Below are positions 1-6,506 of a stretch of 11,557 nucleotides of DNA, one piece after another. A program made the position numbers and the translations under genes. Each line of letters begins with the position of its first letter. Within the stretch, counting starts at the first letter, position 1. Origin of the DNA: Burkholderiaceae bacterium (GTDB lineage Bacteria; Pseudomonadota; Gammaproteobacteria; Burkholderiales; Burkholderiaceae). The stretch is taken from assembly GCA_022701965.1 (NCBI GenBank), contig JAKONL010000217.1:1-11557 (forward strand), written 5' to 3'. The notes beneath the pieces were generated by a model, which saw only the letters and a program-made list of their open reading frames with translations, had not been told where the DNA came from and did not search any database.

Positions 1-1
1 C

Positions 2-460
2 CCGGCCGCCGCGCTGCGGCTGGTGGAGACGCTGGTGCCGCTGGCGCAGGAAGAGGGCGTCGAGGTCTCGCCGGCCGGCGACCTGGCCGCGGCGCTGGCC
101 TCGGCCGATCTCGTCGTGACCGCGACCAACAGCATGGAGCCGGTCCTGTCCGAAGAAGCCGCCGCCGCGATCGCCGACGGCACGGTCGTCTGCGCGGTCG
201 GCGCCTTCACCGCGCAGATGAGCGAGCTGCCGCCGTCGCTGGTGCGCCGCTCGTTCGTGGTCGTCGATGCGCTGGAAGCCTGCCGCACGGAGGCCGGCGA
301 CCTGATCAAGGCCGGCGTCGACTGGAGCGAGGTGGAGGAACTGCGCGTCGATACCCGCGTGGCGGATGCGGATTCGCGGCCGCGGCCGGTGGTGTTCAAG
401 TCGGTCGGCTGCGCGCTGTGGGATCTGGCGGCGGCCGGCTGCGCGCTGGAAGCCGGCTGA
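2..460 (+). CDS. Ornithine cyclodeaminase / mu-crystallin family protein, likely delta1-pyrroline-2-carboxylate reductase (C-terminal part)
   Basis: Only the last 152 residues are in the window; the frame is open back to the left edge, so the true start lies outside. The family comprises cytoplasmic NAD(P)-dependent enzymes: ornithine cyclodeaminases and the ketimine reductases that reduce delta1-pyrroline-2-carboxylate or delta1-piperideine-2-carboxylate in proline, hydroxyproline and lysine breakdown. What is seen: the second half of a Rossmann domain (a SADLVVTATNS strand-turn, then a VCAVGAFTAQMSELP loop), an EAGDLIKAGVDW segment, and the family's closing motif VVFKSVGCALWDLAAA. The S-V-G near the C-terminus and the AVGAF loop resemble the proline-catabolic reductase branch more than true ornithine cyclodeaminases. 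This subfamily choice is inference, because the N-terminal substrate-binding residues cannot be seen. The gene converges on the ssuF-like gene with an 8-bp gap, too short for a separate terminator, and does not belong to the sulfur operon. Confidence 0.85.
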   Translation, partial: PAAALRLVETLVPLAQEEGVEVSPAGDLAAALASADLVVTATNSMEPVLSEEAAAAIADGTVVCAVGAFTAQMSELPPSLVRRSFVVVDALEACRTEAGDLIKAGVDWSEVEELRVDTRVADADSRPRPVVFKSVGCALWDLAAAGCALEAG

Positions 461-468
461 CCGGGCGC

Positions 469-684
469 CTACAGCTTCGCGATCGACACCTCCGTCGACT
501 TCACCAGCGCCACCACTTCCGAGCCGACGACGAGCGCGAGGTCGTTGACCGAGCGGGTGGTGATGACGGAGGTCACGATGCCCCAGGGCGTCTCGACATC
601 GACCTCGGAGACGACGTCGCCGCGGATGATCTCGCGGATCCGGCCCTTGAACTGGTTGCGTACGTTGATGGCCTGGATGGTCAT
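469..684 (-). CDS. ssuF: Small TOBE/Mop-domain molybdopterin-binding protein, SsuF-like
   Basis: This 71-residue cytoplasmic protein is essentially a single TOBE (Mop) domain. It starts MTIQAINVRNQFKG, followed by GRIREIIRGDVVSEVDVET, an ITTRSVNDLAL segment and the closing VVALVKSTEVSIAKL strand. The NQFKG, S-E-V-D-V and V-K-S-T-x-V motifs are standard for molybdate/molybdopterin-binding Mop proteins, and 71 residues is typical of stand-alone members. The same frame stays open upstream to 819, but that extension is Arg/Pro-rich noise inside the reductase gene, so the ATG at 684 is chosen. It is the last gene of the sulfur operon, 55 bp after the FMN reductase. From established knowledge, Pseudomonas putida S-313 has an ssuEADCBF operon whose ssuF encodes a Mop-like protein needed for sulfonate growth. 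The symbol rests on that analogy of position and family; molybdate binding was not shown here. Confidence 0.85.
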   Translation of the reverse strand: MTIQAINVRNQFKGRIREIIRGDVVSEVDVETPWGIVTSVITTRSVNDLALVVGSEVVALVKSTEVSIAKL

Positions 685-739
685 GGCTGCTCTTTCGGTT
701 GGGGTTGGGTTGAGGAAGAGGACGGGAAACGGACGGCGC

Positions 740-1318
740 TCAGCTGGAGAGCCGCACGTCGGCGAAGGCGATCGGCGCGAAGCGGCCGGTCGGCGGCAGC
801 GCCGCGGCCTGCAGCGCATCGACGGCCGCGGACAGCCGCGCCGCGAGCTCGGGCGCCAGCGTGTAGCCGCCCTCGGGCAGGCGGTGGGCCTGGGCGTCGG
901 TGCCGTAGACGCCCGGCAGGATGTCGTCGGCGCCCACGGCGTGCAGCACCGGGCGCAGCGCGTAGTCGAGCGCGAGCATGTGGTGCGGGCTGCCGCCGGT
1001 GGCCAGCGGCAGCACCGATTTGCCGCGCAGCGCGGTCTGCGGCAGCAGGTCGATGAAGAGCTTGAGCAGCCCGCTGTAGGCGGCCTTGTAGATCGGCGTG
1101 GCGATGATCACGCCGCGTGCGCGCTCGACCTGCGCCACGGCCGCGGCGATCGACGGATGCGACGTGTCGGCGAGCAGCAGTGCGGCCGGATCGAGGCCGC
1201 GCAGGTCGAGGCGCGAGAAATCCTGGCCGGCGCGGTCGAGCTGGCTTCCGGCCGCGGCCAGGAGCGCGGCCGAGCGCGACGGGTGGGAGGGGCTGCCGGC
1301 GATGAGGAGAAAGCTCAT
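740..1318 (-). CDS. ssuE: NADPH-dependent FMN reductase, SsuE type
   Basis: This 192-residue flavodoxin-fold reductase supplies FMNH2 to a partner monooxygenase in the cytoplasm. Visible motifs are an N-terminal phosphate-binding loop GSPSHPSRS (residues 8-16), the TPIYKAAYSGLLKLFIDLLP segment at about 74-93, LPLATGG (103-109), and HHMLALDYALRPVL (112-125). From memory, E. coli SsuE has near-identical blocks, including the Tyr of its pi-helix (Tyr118), which corresponds to Y119 here. That supports the SsuE branch rather than general chromate or quinone reductases. The length matches SsuE (about 190 residues). The ATG at 1318 is chosen because the protein begins right at the first beta strand (MSFLLIAGSP); an AAGGA lies 12 bases upstream, a rather long spacing. 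The gene follows the monooxygenase by 26 bp and precedes the ssuF-like gene, so reductase and oxygenase are probably a co-transcribed two-component system. Confidence 0.92.
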   Translation of the reverse strand: MSFLLIAGSPSHPSRSAALLAAAGSQLDRAGQDFSRLDLRGLDPAALLLADTSHPSIAAAVAQVERARGVIIATPIYKAAYSGLLKLFIDLLPQTALRGKSVLPLATGGSPHHMLALDYALRPVLHAVGADDILPGVYGTDAQAHRLPEGGYTLAPELAARLSAAVDALQAAALPPTGRFAPIAFADVRLSS

Positions 1319-1344
1319 GGGTGACGTCTGTCCTTGGCGCGCCT

Positions 1345-2712
1345 TCAGGCGGCGAGTTTTCGGGCGGCGACGGCGCGGGCCTGCGCCGCCGGATGCGCCG
1401 GGCGCGCGAGGCCGAGGTGCTCGCGCAGCGTGCGGCCTTCGTAGTCGGTGCGGAACAGGCCGCGCCGGCGCAGCTCGGGCAGTACCTGTTCGATGAAGTC
1501 GTCGAGCCCGCCCGGAAACCACGGGCTCATGATGTTGAAGCCGTCGGCGCCGCCTTCCTCGAACCACTGCTGCAGCTGGTCGGCGATGGTCTCGGGCGTC
1601 CCGACCACCTGCTGGTGGCCGCGCGCGCCGGCGACGCGTAGGTAGAGCTGGCGGATCGTCAGGCCGTCGCGCCGCGCGAGGTCCAGCAGCAGGCGCTGGC
1701 GGCTCTGCGGCCCTTCGGTCGGCGGCAGTTCGGGCAGCGGGCCGTCGACCGGGTAGGAAGAGAGATCGACGCCGCCGCTGATGCCCGAGAGCAGCGACAG
1801 CCCGACCACCGGGTCGATCAGCGACTGCAGCCGTTCGAACTTCTCGTCCGCCTCGGCCTGCGTGCGCCCGACCACCGGGAAGATGCCGGGCATGACCTTG
1901 ACCGAATCCGGATGCCGGCCGTACTGCTGCACGCGGCGCCGGATGTCGCCGTAGAACGCCTTCGCCTCGTCGAAGGTCTGGTGGGCGACGAAGATCACCT
2001 CGGCCGTGCGCGCGGCCAGGTCGCGACCGTCCTCCGACGCGCCGGCCTGCACCACCACCGGCCGGCCCTGCGGCGAGCGGGCCACGTTCAGCGGGCCGCG
2101 CACCTGGAAGTGCGCGCCGCGATGCTCGATGGCGTGCAGCTTGCCGGGATCGAGGTAGACGCCGCTTTCCTTGTCGCGCGGGAAGGCGTCGTCCTCCCAG
2201 CTGTCCCACAGGCCGGTGACCACGTCGTGGAACTCCGCCGCGCGGCGGTAGCGGTCGGCATGCGCGAACTGGGCGTCGCGGTTGAAGTTCTGCGCCTCCG
2301 CCGTGGTGGCCGAGGTGACCAGGTTCCAGCCCGAGCGCCCGCCCGAGATCTGGTCGAGCGAGGCGAACTTGCGCGCCACGTTGAAGGGCTCGTGATAGCT
2401 GGTCGACACCGTGGCGATCAGCCCGATGCGCTCTGTAACCGCGGCCAGTGCGGAGAGCAGCGTGAGCGGCTCGAACTGGTCGCTGCGCGCGGTGCGCGAG
2501 AGCGCTTCCAGCTGGGTGCTGCGCACGGCCACGCCGTCGGCCAGGAACACCGCGTCGAACTTCGCCGCCTCGGCCTTCTGCGCGAGCTGCACGTAGTGGC
2601 GGAAGTTCACGCCGGCATCGGCCTGCGCCTCGGGATGGCGCCAGCCGGCGATGTGGTGGCCGGTCTGCATCAGGAAGGCACCGAGCTTGATCTGTCTTGT
2701 GTTCTTCGACAT
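1345..2712 (-). CDS. FMN-dependent monooxygenase of the NtaA/SnaA/DszA family (luciferase-like)
   Basis: This 455-residue cytoplasmic flavin-dependent monooxygenase would use FMNH2 from the adjacent SsuE-type reductase. The family includes nitrilotriacetate (NtaA), pristinamycin (SnaA) and dibenzothiophene-sulfone (DszA) monooxygenases. Features seen: KLGAFLMQTGHHIAGWRHP (9-27), FDAVFLADG (52-60), FEPLTLLSALA (80-90), a TVSTSYHEPFNVARKFASLD stretch (101-120), the hallmark SGGRSGWNLVTS (123-134), HADRYRRAAEF (151-161), and VGTPETIADQLQQWF with GGADGFNIM near the C-terminus. The length and the GWNLVTS motif separate it from alkanesulfonate monooxygenase SsuD (about 380 residues). A GGAG lies 8 bases before the ATG at 2712, which fixes the start; the frame is open further upstream only as a shadow of the ATPase gene. 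Its place inside an ssu-like operon suggests an organosulfur substrate such as a sulfone or sulfonate. The exact substrate cannot be read from the sequence. Confidence 0.92.
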   Translation of the reverse strand: MSKNTRQIKLGAFLMQTGHHIAGWRHPEAQADAGVNFRHYVQLAQKAEAAKFDAVFLADGVAVRSTQLEALSRTARSDQFEPLTLLSALAAVTERIGLIATVSTSYHEPFNVARKFASLDQISGGRSGWNLVTSATTAEAQNFNRDAQFAHADRYRRAAEFHDVVTGLWDSWEDDAFPRDKESGVYLDPGKLHAIEHRGAHFQVRGPLNVARSPQGRPVVVQAGASEDGRDLAARTAEVIFVAHQTFDEAKAFYGDIRRRVQQYGRHPDSVKVMPGIFPVVGRTQAEADEKFERLQSLIDPVVGLSLLSGISGGVDLSSYPVDGPLPELPPTEGPQSRQRLLLDLARRDGLTIRQLYLRVAGARGHQQVVGTPETIADQLQQWFEEGGADGFNIMSPWFPGGLDDFIEQVLPELRRRGLFRTDYEGRTLREHLGLARPAHPAAQARAVAARKLAA

Positions 2713-2750
2713 GGGAAGGACTCCGGAAGGAAAGGGAGGAAGGACGGGAC

Positions 2751-3608
2751 TCACCAGGCGAACTGCAGCCGGGCGCCCGGGACGGGAAAGGCCGGTGGCG
2801 GCGGCGCCGCGGGACGCACGTCGGCGGGGCCGAGCGCATCGGGGTCGATGAAATCGGCCATCACGTCGTCGCGGATGCGCAGGAACGCCGGGTCGCTGCG
2901 ATTGCGCGGATGCGGCAGATCCACCGGCACGATGCGTCGGACGCGGCCCGGGTACGGCTGCATCACCACCACGCGGTCGCCGAGGAACACGGCCTCTTCG
3001 ACGTCGTGCGTGACCAGCAGCATCGTGATGCGCTCGCGCTGCCAGATGCGCTGCAGCTCGGCCTGCAGCCGGGCGCGCGTCAGGGCGTCGAGCGCACCGA
3101 AGGGCTCGTCGAGCAGCAGCACGCGCGGCCGGTTGACCAGCCCGCGCGCGATCGCCACGCGCTGCGCCATGCCGCCGGAGATCTGGTGCGGGAACGAGCG
3201 CTCGAAGCCTTCGAGCCCGACCAGCGCGACGTGCTCGGCGATCACCTCGCGCTTGCGGGCGGCCGGGAGGTCGGCGTTGCGCAGGCCGACGCCGATGTTC
3301 TGCGCGACCGTGAGCCACGGGAAGAGCCGGTGGTCCTGGAACACGATGCCGCGGTCCAGCCCCGGGCCGGTGACGGGCGCCCCGCCGAGCGCGATGCGCC
3401 CGTCGTAGTCGGTGTCCAGGCCCAGCACGAGGCGCAGCAGCGTCGACTTGCCGCAGCCGCTCGCGCCGACGATGCTGACGAATTCGCCCTCGGGCAGCAG
3501 CAGGTCGACGTCCTGCAGCACCTGCAGGCTGCCGCCCGCCGACTGGGCGCTGTCGAAGCGCTTGGAGGCGACGCGGATGTCGAGGTCTTGGGTCTTGATC
3601 GTGGTCAT
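2751..3608 (-). CDS. ssuB: ABC transporter ATP-binding protein, sulfonate/taurine/nitrate type (SsuB/TauB-like)
   Basis: This 285-residue ATPase powers the importer from the cytoplasmic face of the inner membrane. All nucleotide-binding motifs are intact: Walker A GASGCGKST (48-56), Q-loop Gln at about 91 in VFQDHRLFPWLTVAQN, ABC signature ISGGMAQRVAIARG (143-156), Walker B VLLLDEPFGALD (163-174), and the switch His at 201 in LLVTHDVEEAVFL. The DHRLFPWLTV and VTHDVEEA strings are typical of the SsuB/TauB/NrtD branch. The start at 3608 gives MTTIKTQDLDIRVASKRF, a normal beginning for the fold. The stop of the preceding permease gene is only 5 bp upstream, so translation is probably coupled. 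The C-terminus carries about 25 extra residues rich in Pro and Ala (after FIDPDALG), with no recognised domain. The symbol reflects family and operon context; the substrate could be a sulfonate or another sulfur ester. Confidence 0.9.
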   Translation of the reverse strand: MTTIKTQDLDIRVASKRFDSAQSAGGSLQVLQDVDLLLPEGEFVSIVGASGCGKSTLLRLVLGLDTDYDGRIALGGAPVTGPGLDRGIVFQDHRLFPWLTVAQNIGVGLRNADLPAARKREVIAEHVALVGLEGFERSFPHQISGGMAQRVAIARGLVNRPRVLLLDEPFGALDALTRARLQAELQRIWQRERITMLLVTHDVEEAVFLGDRVVVMQPYPGRVRRIVPVDLPHPRNRSDPAFLRIRDDVMADFIDPDALGPADVRPAAPPPPAFPVPGARLQFAW

Positions 3609-3613
3609 GCGTT

Positions 3614-4447
3614 TCAACGTCCGAGGCGCCGTGCCAGCGCGCGTTCGACCGCGCGTGCCGCGGCGTTCATGGCCCAGCCGACGACGCCGAGCGTCACCAT
3701 GCCGACGATCACCAGGTCCATCCGGAAGTGCTCGCTGCCCTCGACCAGCAGGTTGCCCACGCCGCGTCCCGCGACCAGCAGGTATTCGGCGCCGATGGTG
3801 GCCAGCCACGAATAGACCAGCGCCAGGTAGATGCCGGTGAAGATCGACGGCGCCGCCGCCGGCAGCACCACCCGCAGCACGGTCTGCGTGCGGCTGTAGC
3901 CGTAGACGCGCGCCACCTCCAGCAGGCTTTGCGGCGTGCGGCGGATGCCGTCGGCGGTGTTGACCACCACCGGCACCAGCGCGGCGAGCGAGAGGAACAC
4001 CACCTTGGCCACGTCGCCGAGCCCGAACCACACCGAGATCAGCGGAATCCAGGCGAACAGCGAGATCTGCTTGAAGGTGTTGAAGCTCGGTCCCACCAGC
4101 CGGTCGAAGCGCGGCCAGAGCCCGAGCAGCGCGCCCAGCACCAGCCCGCCCGACGTGCCGATCGCCAGCCCCGTGAACTCGCGCGCCAGGCTGGCCTGCA
4201 GCGCCAGCCAGAGCCGTCCGGTGACGATCAGGTCCCAGGCTGTCGCCGCCACCGTCGCCGGCGAGACCAGCAGCGCCGAATTCACCAGATCCAGGCGCGA
4301 GGCGAGCGCCCAGAGCGCGACGGCGAGCAGCGGCAGCACCGCGCCGCGCCAGCGGCCGGCGCCAGCCCGGGCCGCGCGCGGGGCGGCCGGAAGCTCGGCC
4401 GCCAGTGCGGAGCCGGAGGCCGGGGAGATCGGCAGGACGGCGCTCAT
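3614..4447 (-). CDS. ssuC: ABC transporter permease, SsuC/TauC type (second permease)
   Basis: This 277-residue inner-membrane protein is of the binding-protein-dependent transport permease (MetI-like) family. An Ala-rich N-terminus of about 35 residues precedes the first hydrophobic segment (VLPLLAVALWALAS, 37-50). Later segments include GLAIGTSGGLVLGALLGLW (93-111), FAWIPLISVWFGLG (131-144), VVFLSLAALVPVVVNT (149-164), GIYLALVYSWLATIGAEYLL (205-224) and a final VIVGMVTLGVVGWAMNAAAR. The coupling loop with the EAA-type motif is LLEVARVYGYSRTQTVLRVV followed by LPAAAPSIFTG, the site that docks on the ATPase. The ATG at 4447 overlaps the stop of the upstream permease by 4 bases (ATGA), a classic coupling arrangement that fixes the start. 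It is clearly paralogous to the neighbouring permease (same VYGY, LP-A-P and FTG pattern) yet differs through most of its length, so the transporter is probably a heterodimer in the membrane. Confidence 0.88.
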   Translation of the reverse strand: MSAVLPISPASGSALAAELPAAPRAARAGAGRWRGAVLPLLAVALWALASRLDLVNSALLVSPATVAATAWDLIVTGRLWLALQASLAREFTGLAIGTSGGLVLGALLGLWPRFDRLVGPSFNTFKQISLFAWIPLISVWFGLGDVAKVVFLSLAALVPVVVNTADGIRRTPQSLLEVARVYGYSRTQTVLRVVLPAAAPSIFTGIYLALVYSWLATIGAEYLLVAGRGVGNLLVEGSEHFRMDLVIVGMVTLGVVGWAMNAAARAVERALARRLGR

Positions 4448-5229
4448 CGGGCCGCTCCGGCGACCGCGCCGTGGCGTCGTGCCACGCGGCGCTCGGCCGC
4501 ATCGAGCCCGCGGTCGATCGCGTAGCCCAGCGCGCCGACGACGATCACCGCCGCCATCACGAGGTCGAGCTGGAACAGCTGCCGGCCGTAGACGATCAGG
4601 TAGCCCAGCCCTTCGCTCGAGGCGACCAGCTCCACCACCACCAGCGACAGCCACGCCTTGGTGAAGCCCAGCCGCAGCCCGGTGAAGAGCGTCGGCAGGG
4701 CGGTCGGCAGCACGATCTCCAGCACCTCCTGGCGCCGTCCGTAGCCGTAGACGCGGCCGACTTCGCGCAGCGCGGGCGGCGCCTGCCGGAAGCCCTGCAG
4801 CGTGTTGAGCGCGACCGGCACCAGCGCCGCCTTGGCGATCAGGATGTACTTGAGCGGCTCGCCGATGCCTACCAGCAGCAGCACGAAGGGCAGCCAGCCG
4901 AGCACCGGCACCTGCACCAGCGCGTTGAAGCTCGGCAGCAGATAGGCCTCGGCCTTCTTCGACAAACCCATCGCCGTGCCGAGCGCCAGCCCGATCGCGC
5001 TGCCCGCGACGAAGCCGACCAGCACGCGCTGGATGCTGGCCCACGCATGCATCCAGAGGTCGCCGCCGGTGGCCAGCTCGCGCAGCGTCTCCCAGACGAA
5101 CAGCGGCGGCGGCAGCACCTGCGCAGAGATCCAGCCCTGCGCCGCGCCGAGCGTCCAGAGGGCGAGCAGGCCGGCCGGCAGCAGGAACGGCTCGATGCGG
5201 CGGCCGGCGATGAAGAGGATGTTCGACAT
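4444..5229 (-). CDS. ssuC: ABC transporter permease, SsuC/TauC type (first permease)
   Basis: This 261-residue inner-membrane permease has several predicted transmembrane segments: FLLPAGLLALWTLGAAQGW (15-33), VLVGFVAGSAIGLALGTAMG (69-88), VPVLGWLPFVLLLVGIG (107-123), YILIAKAALVPVALNT (128-143), a segment through AWLSLVVVELVA, and VMAAVIVVGALGYAID near the end. The cytoplasmic coupling motif is ALREVGRVYGYGRRQEVLEI followed by VLPTALPTLFTGLRLG (153-188), typical of the SsuC/TauC/NrtB family. The start at 5229 begins 3 bp after the TGA of the substrate-binding protein gene. No good Shine-Dalgarno sequence is present, so translation is probably coupled. The C-terminal tail (after AIDRGLDAAERR) is basic. 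SsuABC and TauABC importers normally use one permease gene as a homodimer, so a second, overlapping permease gene just downstream is unusual. Which of the two corresponds to standard SsuC cannot be decided here. Confidence 0.88.
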   Translation of the reverse strand: MSNILFIAGRRIEPFLLPAGLLALWTLGAAQGWISAQVLPPPLFVWETLRELATGGDLWMHAWASIQRVLVGFVAGSAIGLALGTAMGLSKKAEAYLLPSFNALVQVPVLGWLPFVLLLVGIGEPLKYILIAKAALVPVALNTLQGFRQAPPALREVGRVYGYGRRQEVLEIVLPTALPTLFTGLRLGFTKAWLSLVVVELVASSEGLGYLIVYGRQLFQLDLVMAAVIVVGALGYAIDRGLDAAERRVARRHGAVAGAAR

Positions 5230-5232
5230 CGG

Positions 5233-6336
5233 TCAGCGCGAGGCGATCGAAGCGCCGGCATCGACCTTGTTGCGGCCGGTCGCGTCGAACGCGCTCCATC
5301 GCTTCTCCAGGCCTTGCTGCTTCAGCGCCGTCCTGAGATAGCGCGGCTCGAACCAGCCGTCGGTCGAGACCGGGCGGCGGATCAGCCTGAGCTTGGCGGC
5401 CTCGTCGGCGACGGCCCTGTAGCGCGCCACGATGAAGTCGTCGATCAGCGGCGAGTTCCGGTCGGCCAGCGGCTGGCCTTCGAACTCCGCCTCCCACGAG
5501 GCCACCGGCGTGCCGCTGAGCGCCCAGATGCGGAACAGCTCGGCACGGTTTTTCTCGTCGGAGGACCAGTCGGCCGCGCGCACGAAGATGTCGACGACCT
5601 TCTGCACTTCGGCCGGATGCGCCTGCTCGAAATCCTCGCGCACGAGCAGCGCCGCCTGGCGGGTCAGCGCCGGGTCCTTGCCGCGCGTGCTGTAGACCAC
5701 CTTGGCGAGGCCCTGGTCGCGCACCTTGAACCATTCGTAGCCGCCGAAGGCCGCGTCGACGCCGTTGGACACCAGCGCCGCCTGCGAGCTGCCGGTGTCG
5801 AGGTTGACCGTCTTCAGGTCGCGCTCGGCCAAGCCCACGCCGGCGAGCGCGTTGATCGCGACCAGGTGGCCGTTGGTGCCGCGGAAGATCGACACCTTGC
5901 GGTCCTTCAGGTCGGCCAGCCCGGCGATGGCGGATTGCGGCGGCGCGACCACGTAGAGGTTGTTGCGCGTGCCGCTGGCCAGCAGGATCTTCGTCTTCAG
6001 TCCGTTGGCGCGGCCGACCACCGCCGGCAGGTCGCCCTGGTAGGCGAAGTCGATCTGCCGGTTGGAGATCGCCTCGTTGACCGCCGGGCCCGCGCCCTTG
6101 AAGAACAGCCACTCGACCTTCACGCCCGAGGCCTTGAACGCCTCCTCGACCCACCGGTTCACGCGCGCCACGCTGCCGGGCGAACCGCCCCAGGTCACCG
6201 GCTCGCCGCCCCCGGCGGTCGCCACGCCGATGCGGATCGCGTCGGGCGCGGCCGAGGCCGGCGTCGCGCCGACGGCGATCAGCAGGCCGATGGCGCCGAG
6301 CACGGCGCGGCGGGTGGAGGCGGAAGGTCGGTTCAT
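5233..6336 (-). CDS. ssuA: Periplasmic substrate-binding protein of a sulfonate-type ABC importer (SsuA/TauA-like)
   Basis: This 367-residue exported solute receptor is the first gene of the operon. The N-terminus has a charged region with a twin Arg (R9-R10 in STRRAVLG), a hydrophobic core AVLGAIGLLIAVGA (11-24) and an Ala-rich cleavage region TPASAAP, so the signal should be cut near residue 29-30. The RR followed by hydrophobic residues loosely resembles a Tat signal, though the Sec route is equally possible. The mature part has the NMT1/SsuA-like layout: IRIGVATAGG at the start, VEWLFFKGAGPAVNEAISNR, a QIDFAYQGDLPAVVGRANG segment, NLYVVAPP, then DLKDRKVSIFRGTNGH, and GVDAAFGGYEWF at the second-lobe hinge. 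This fits aliphatic sulfonate, taurine or sulfonate-ester receptors. No signal-strength RBS is seen before the ATG at 6336. Substrate specificity is inferred from the monooxygenase and reductase in the same operon. Confidence 0.9.
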   Translation of the reverse strand: MNRPSASTRRAVLGAIGLLIAVGATPASAAPDAIRIGVATAGGGEPVTWGGSPGSVARVNRWVEEAFKASGVKVEWLFFKGAGPAVNEAISNRQIDFAYQGDLPAVVGRANGLKTKILLASGTRNNLYVVAPPQSAIAGLADLKDRKVSIFRGTNGHLVAINALAGVGLAERDLKTVNLDTGSSQAALVSNGVDAAFGGYEWFKVRDQGLAKVVYSTRGKDPALTRQAALLVREDFEQAHPAEVQKVVDIFVRAADWSSDEKNRAELFRIWALSGTPVASWEAEFEGQPLADRNSPLIDDFIVARYRAVADEAAKLRLIRRPVSTDGWFEPRYLRTALKQQGLEKRWSAFDATGRNKVDAGASIASR

Positions 6337-6506
6337 GCGGAGGCCCGGTTAAGCTGCTTGGGGAGTCGAAGGTTAGGCAGCCGGTCGCGTTGCGCGAACG
6401 AAGAAAAACGCAGTTGCTTCCTCGGTTTCCGCTGGCCGGCAACGCCCGCGCAGGCCGCGCCCGACCCTCCGACCGCCACCCATCGATCCTGACGACTGCC
6501 CCCCCC
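6337..6506. promoter_or_regulatory. Divergent intergenic region between ssuA-like gene and the 120-residue unknown gene
   Basis: These 170 bp must hold the promoter of the sulfur operon (- strand) and probably one for the + strand gene. The most AT-rich part is 6397-6420 (GAAGAAAAACG and neighbours). An inverted repeat CGTT-N5-AACG lies at 6388-6400 and could be a small operator, but such a short repeat is expected by chance fairly often. I could not assign convincing -35/-10 boxes or a CysB/Cbl site. A run of eight C residues occupies 6499-6506. Confidence 0.45.

Noticed and set aside
740..2839. A very long open frame (about 700 codons) on the - strand that includes the reductase and extends across the monooxygenase gene.
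   Set aside because: Upstream of the reductase start the translation is Arg/Pro/Ala-rich shadow of the monooxygenase gene in another frame. High GC content removes stop codons; only the SsuE part (740-1318) has family motifs.
6388..6400. Possible CysB/LysR-type operator (CGTT-N5-AACG) upstream of the sulfur operon.
   Set aside because: The half-sites are only 4 bp, no regulator gene is nearby, and the motif does not match a site I can name. Mentioned only as a candidate within the intergenic feature.
4405..6492. A 695-codon open frame on the + strand, antisense to the permease and receptor genes.
   Set aside because: Its translation is rich in Arg, Gln, His and Asp with no fold or motif, as expected opposite GC-rich coding DNA. 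The - strand genes in the same region have clear families.
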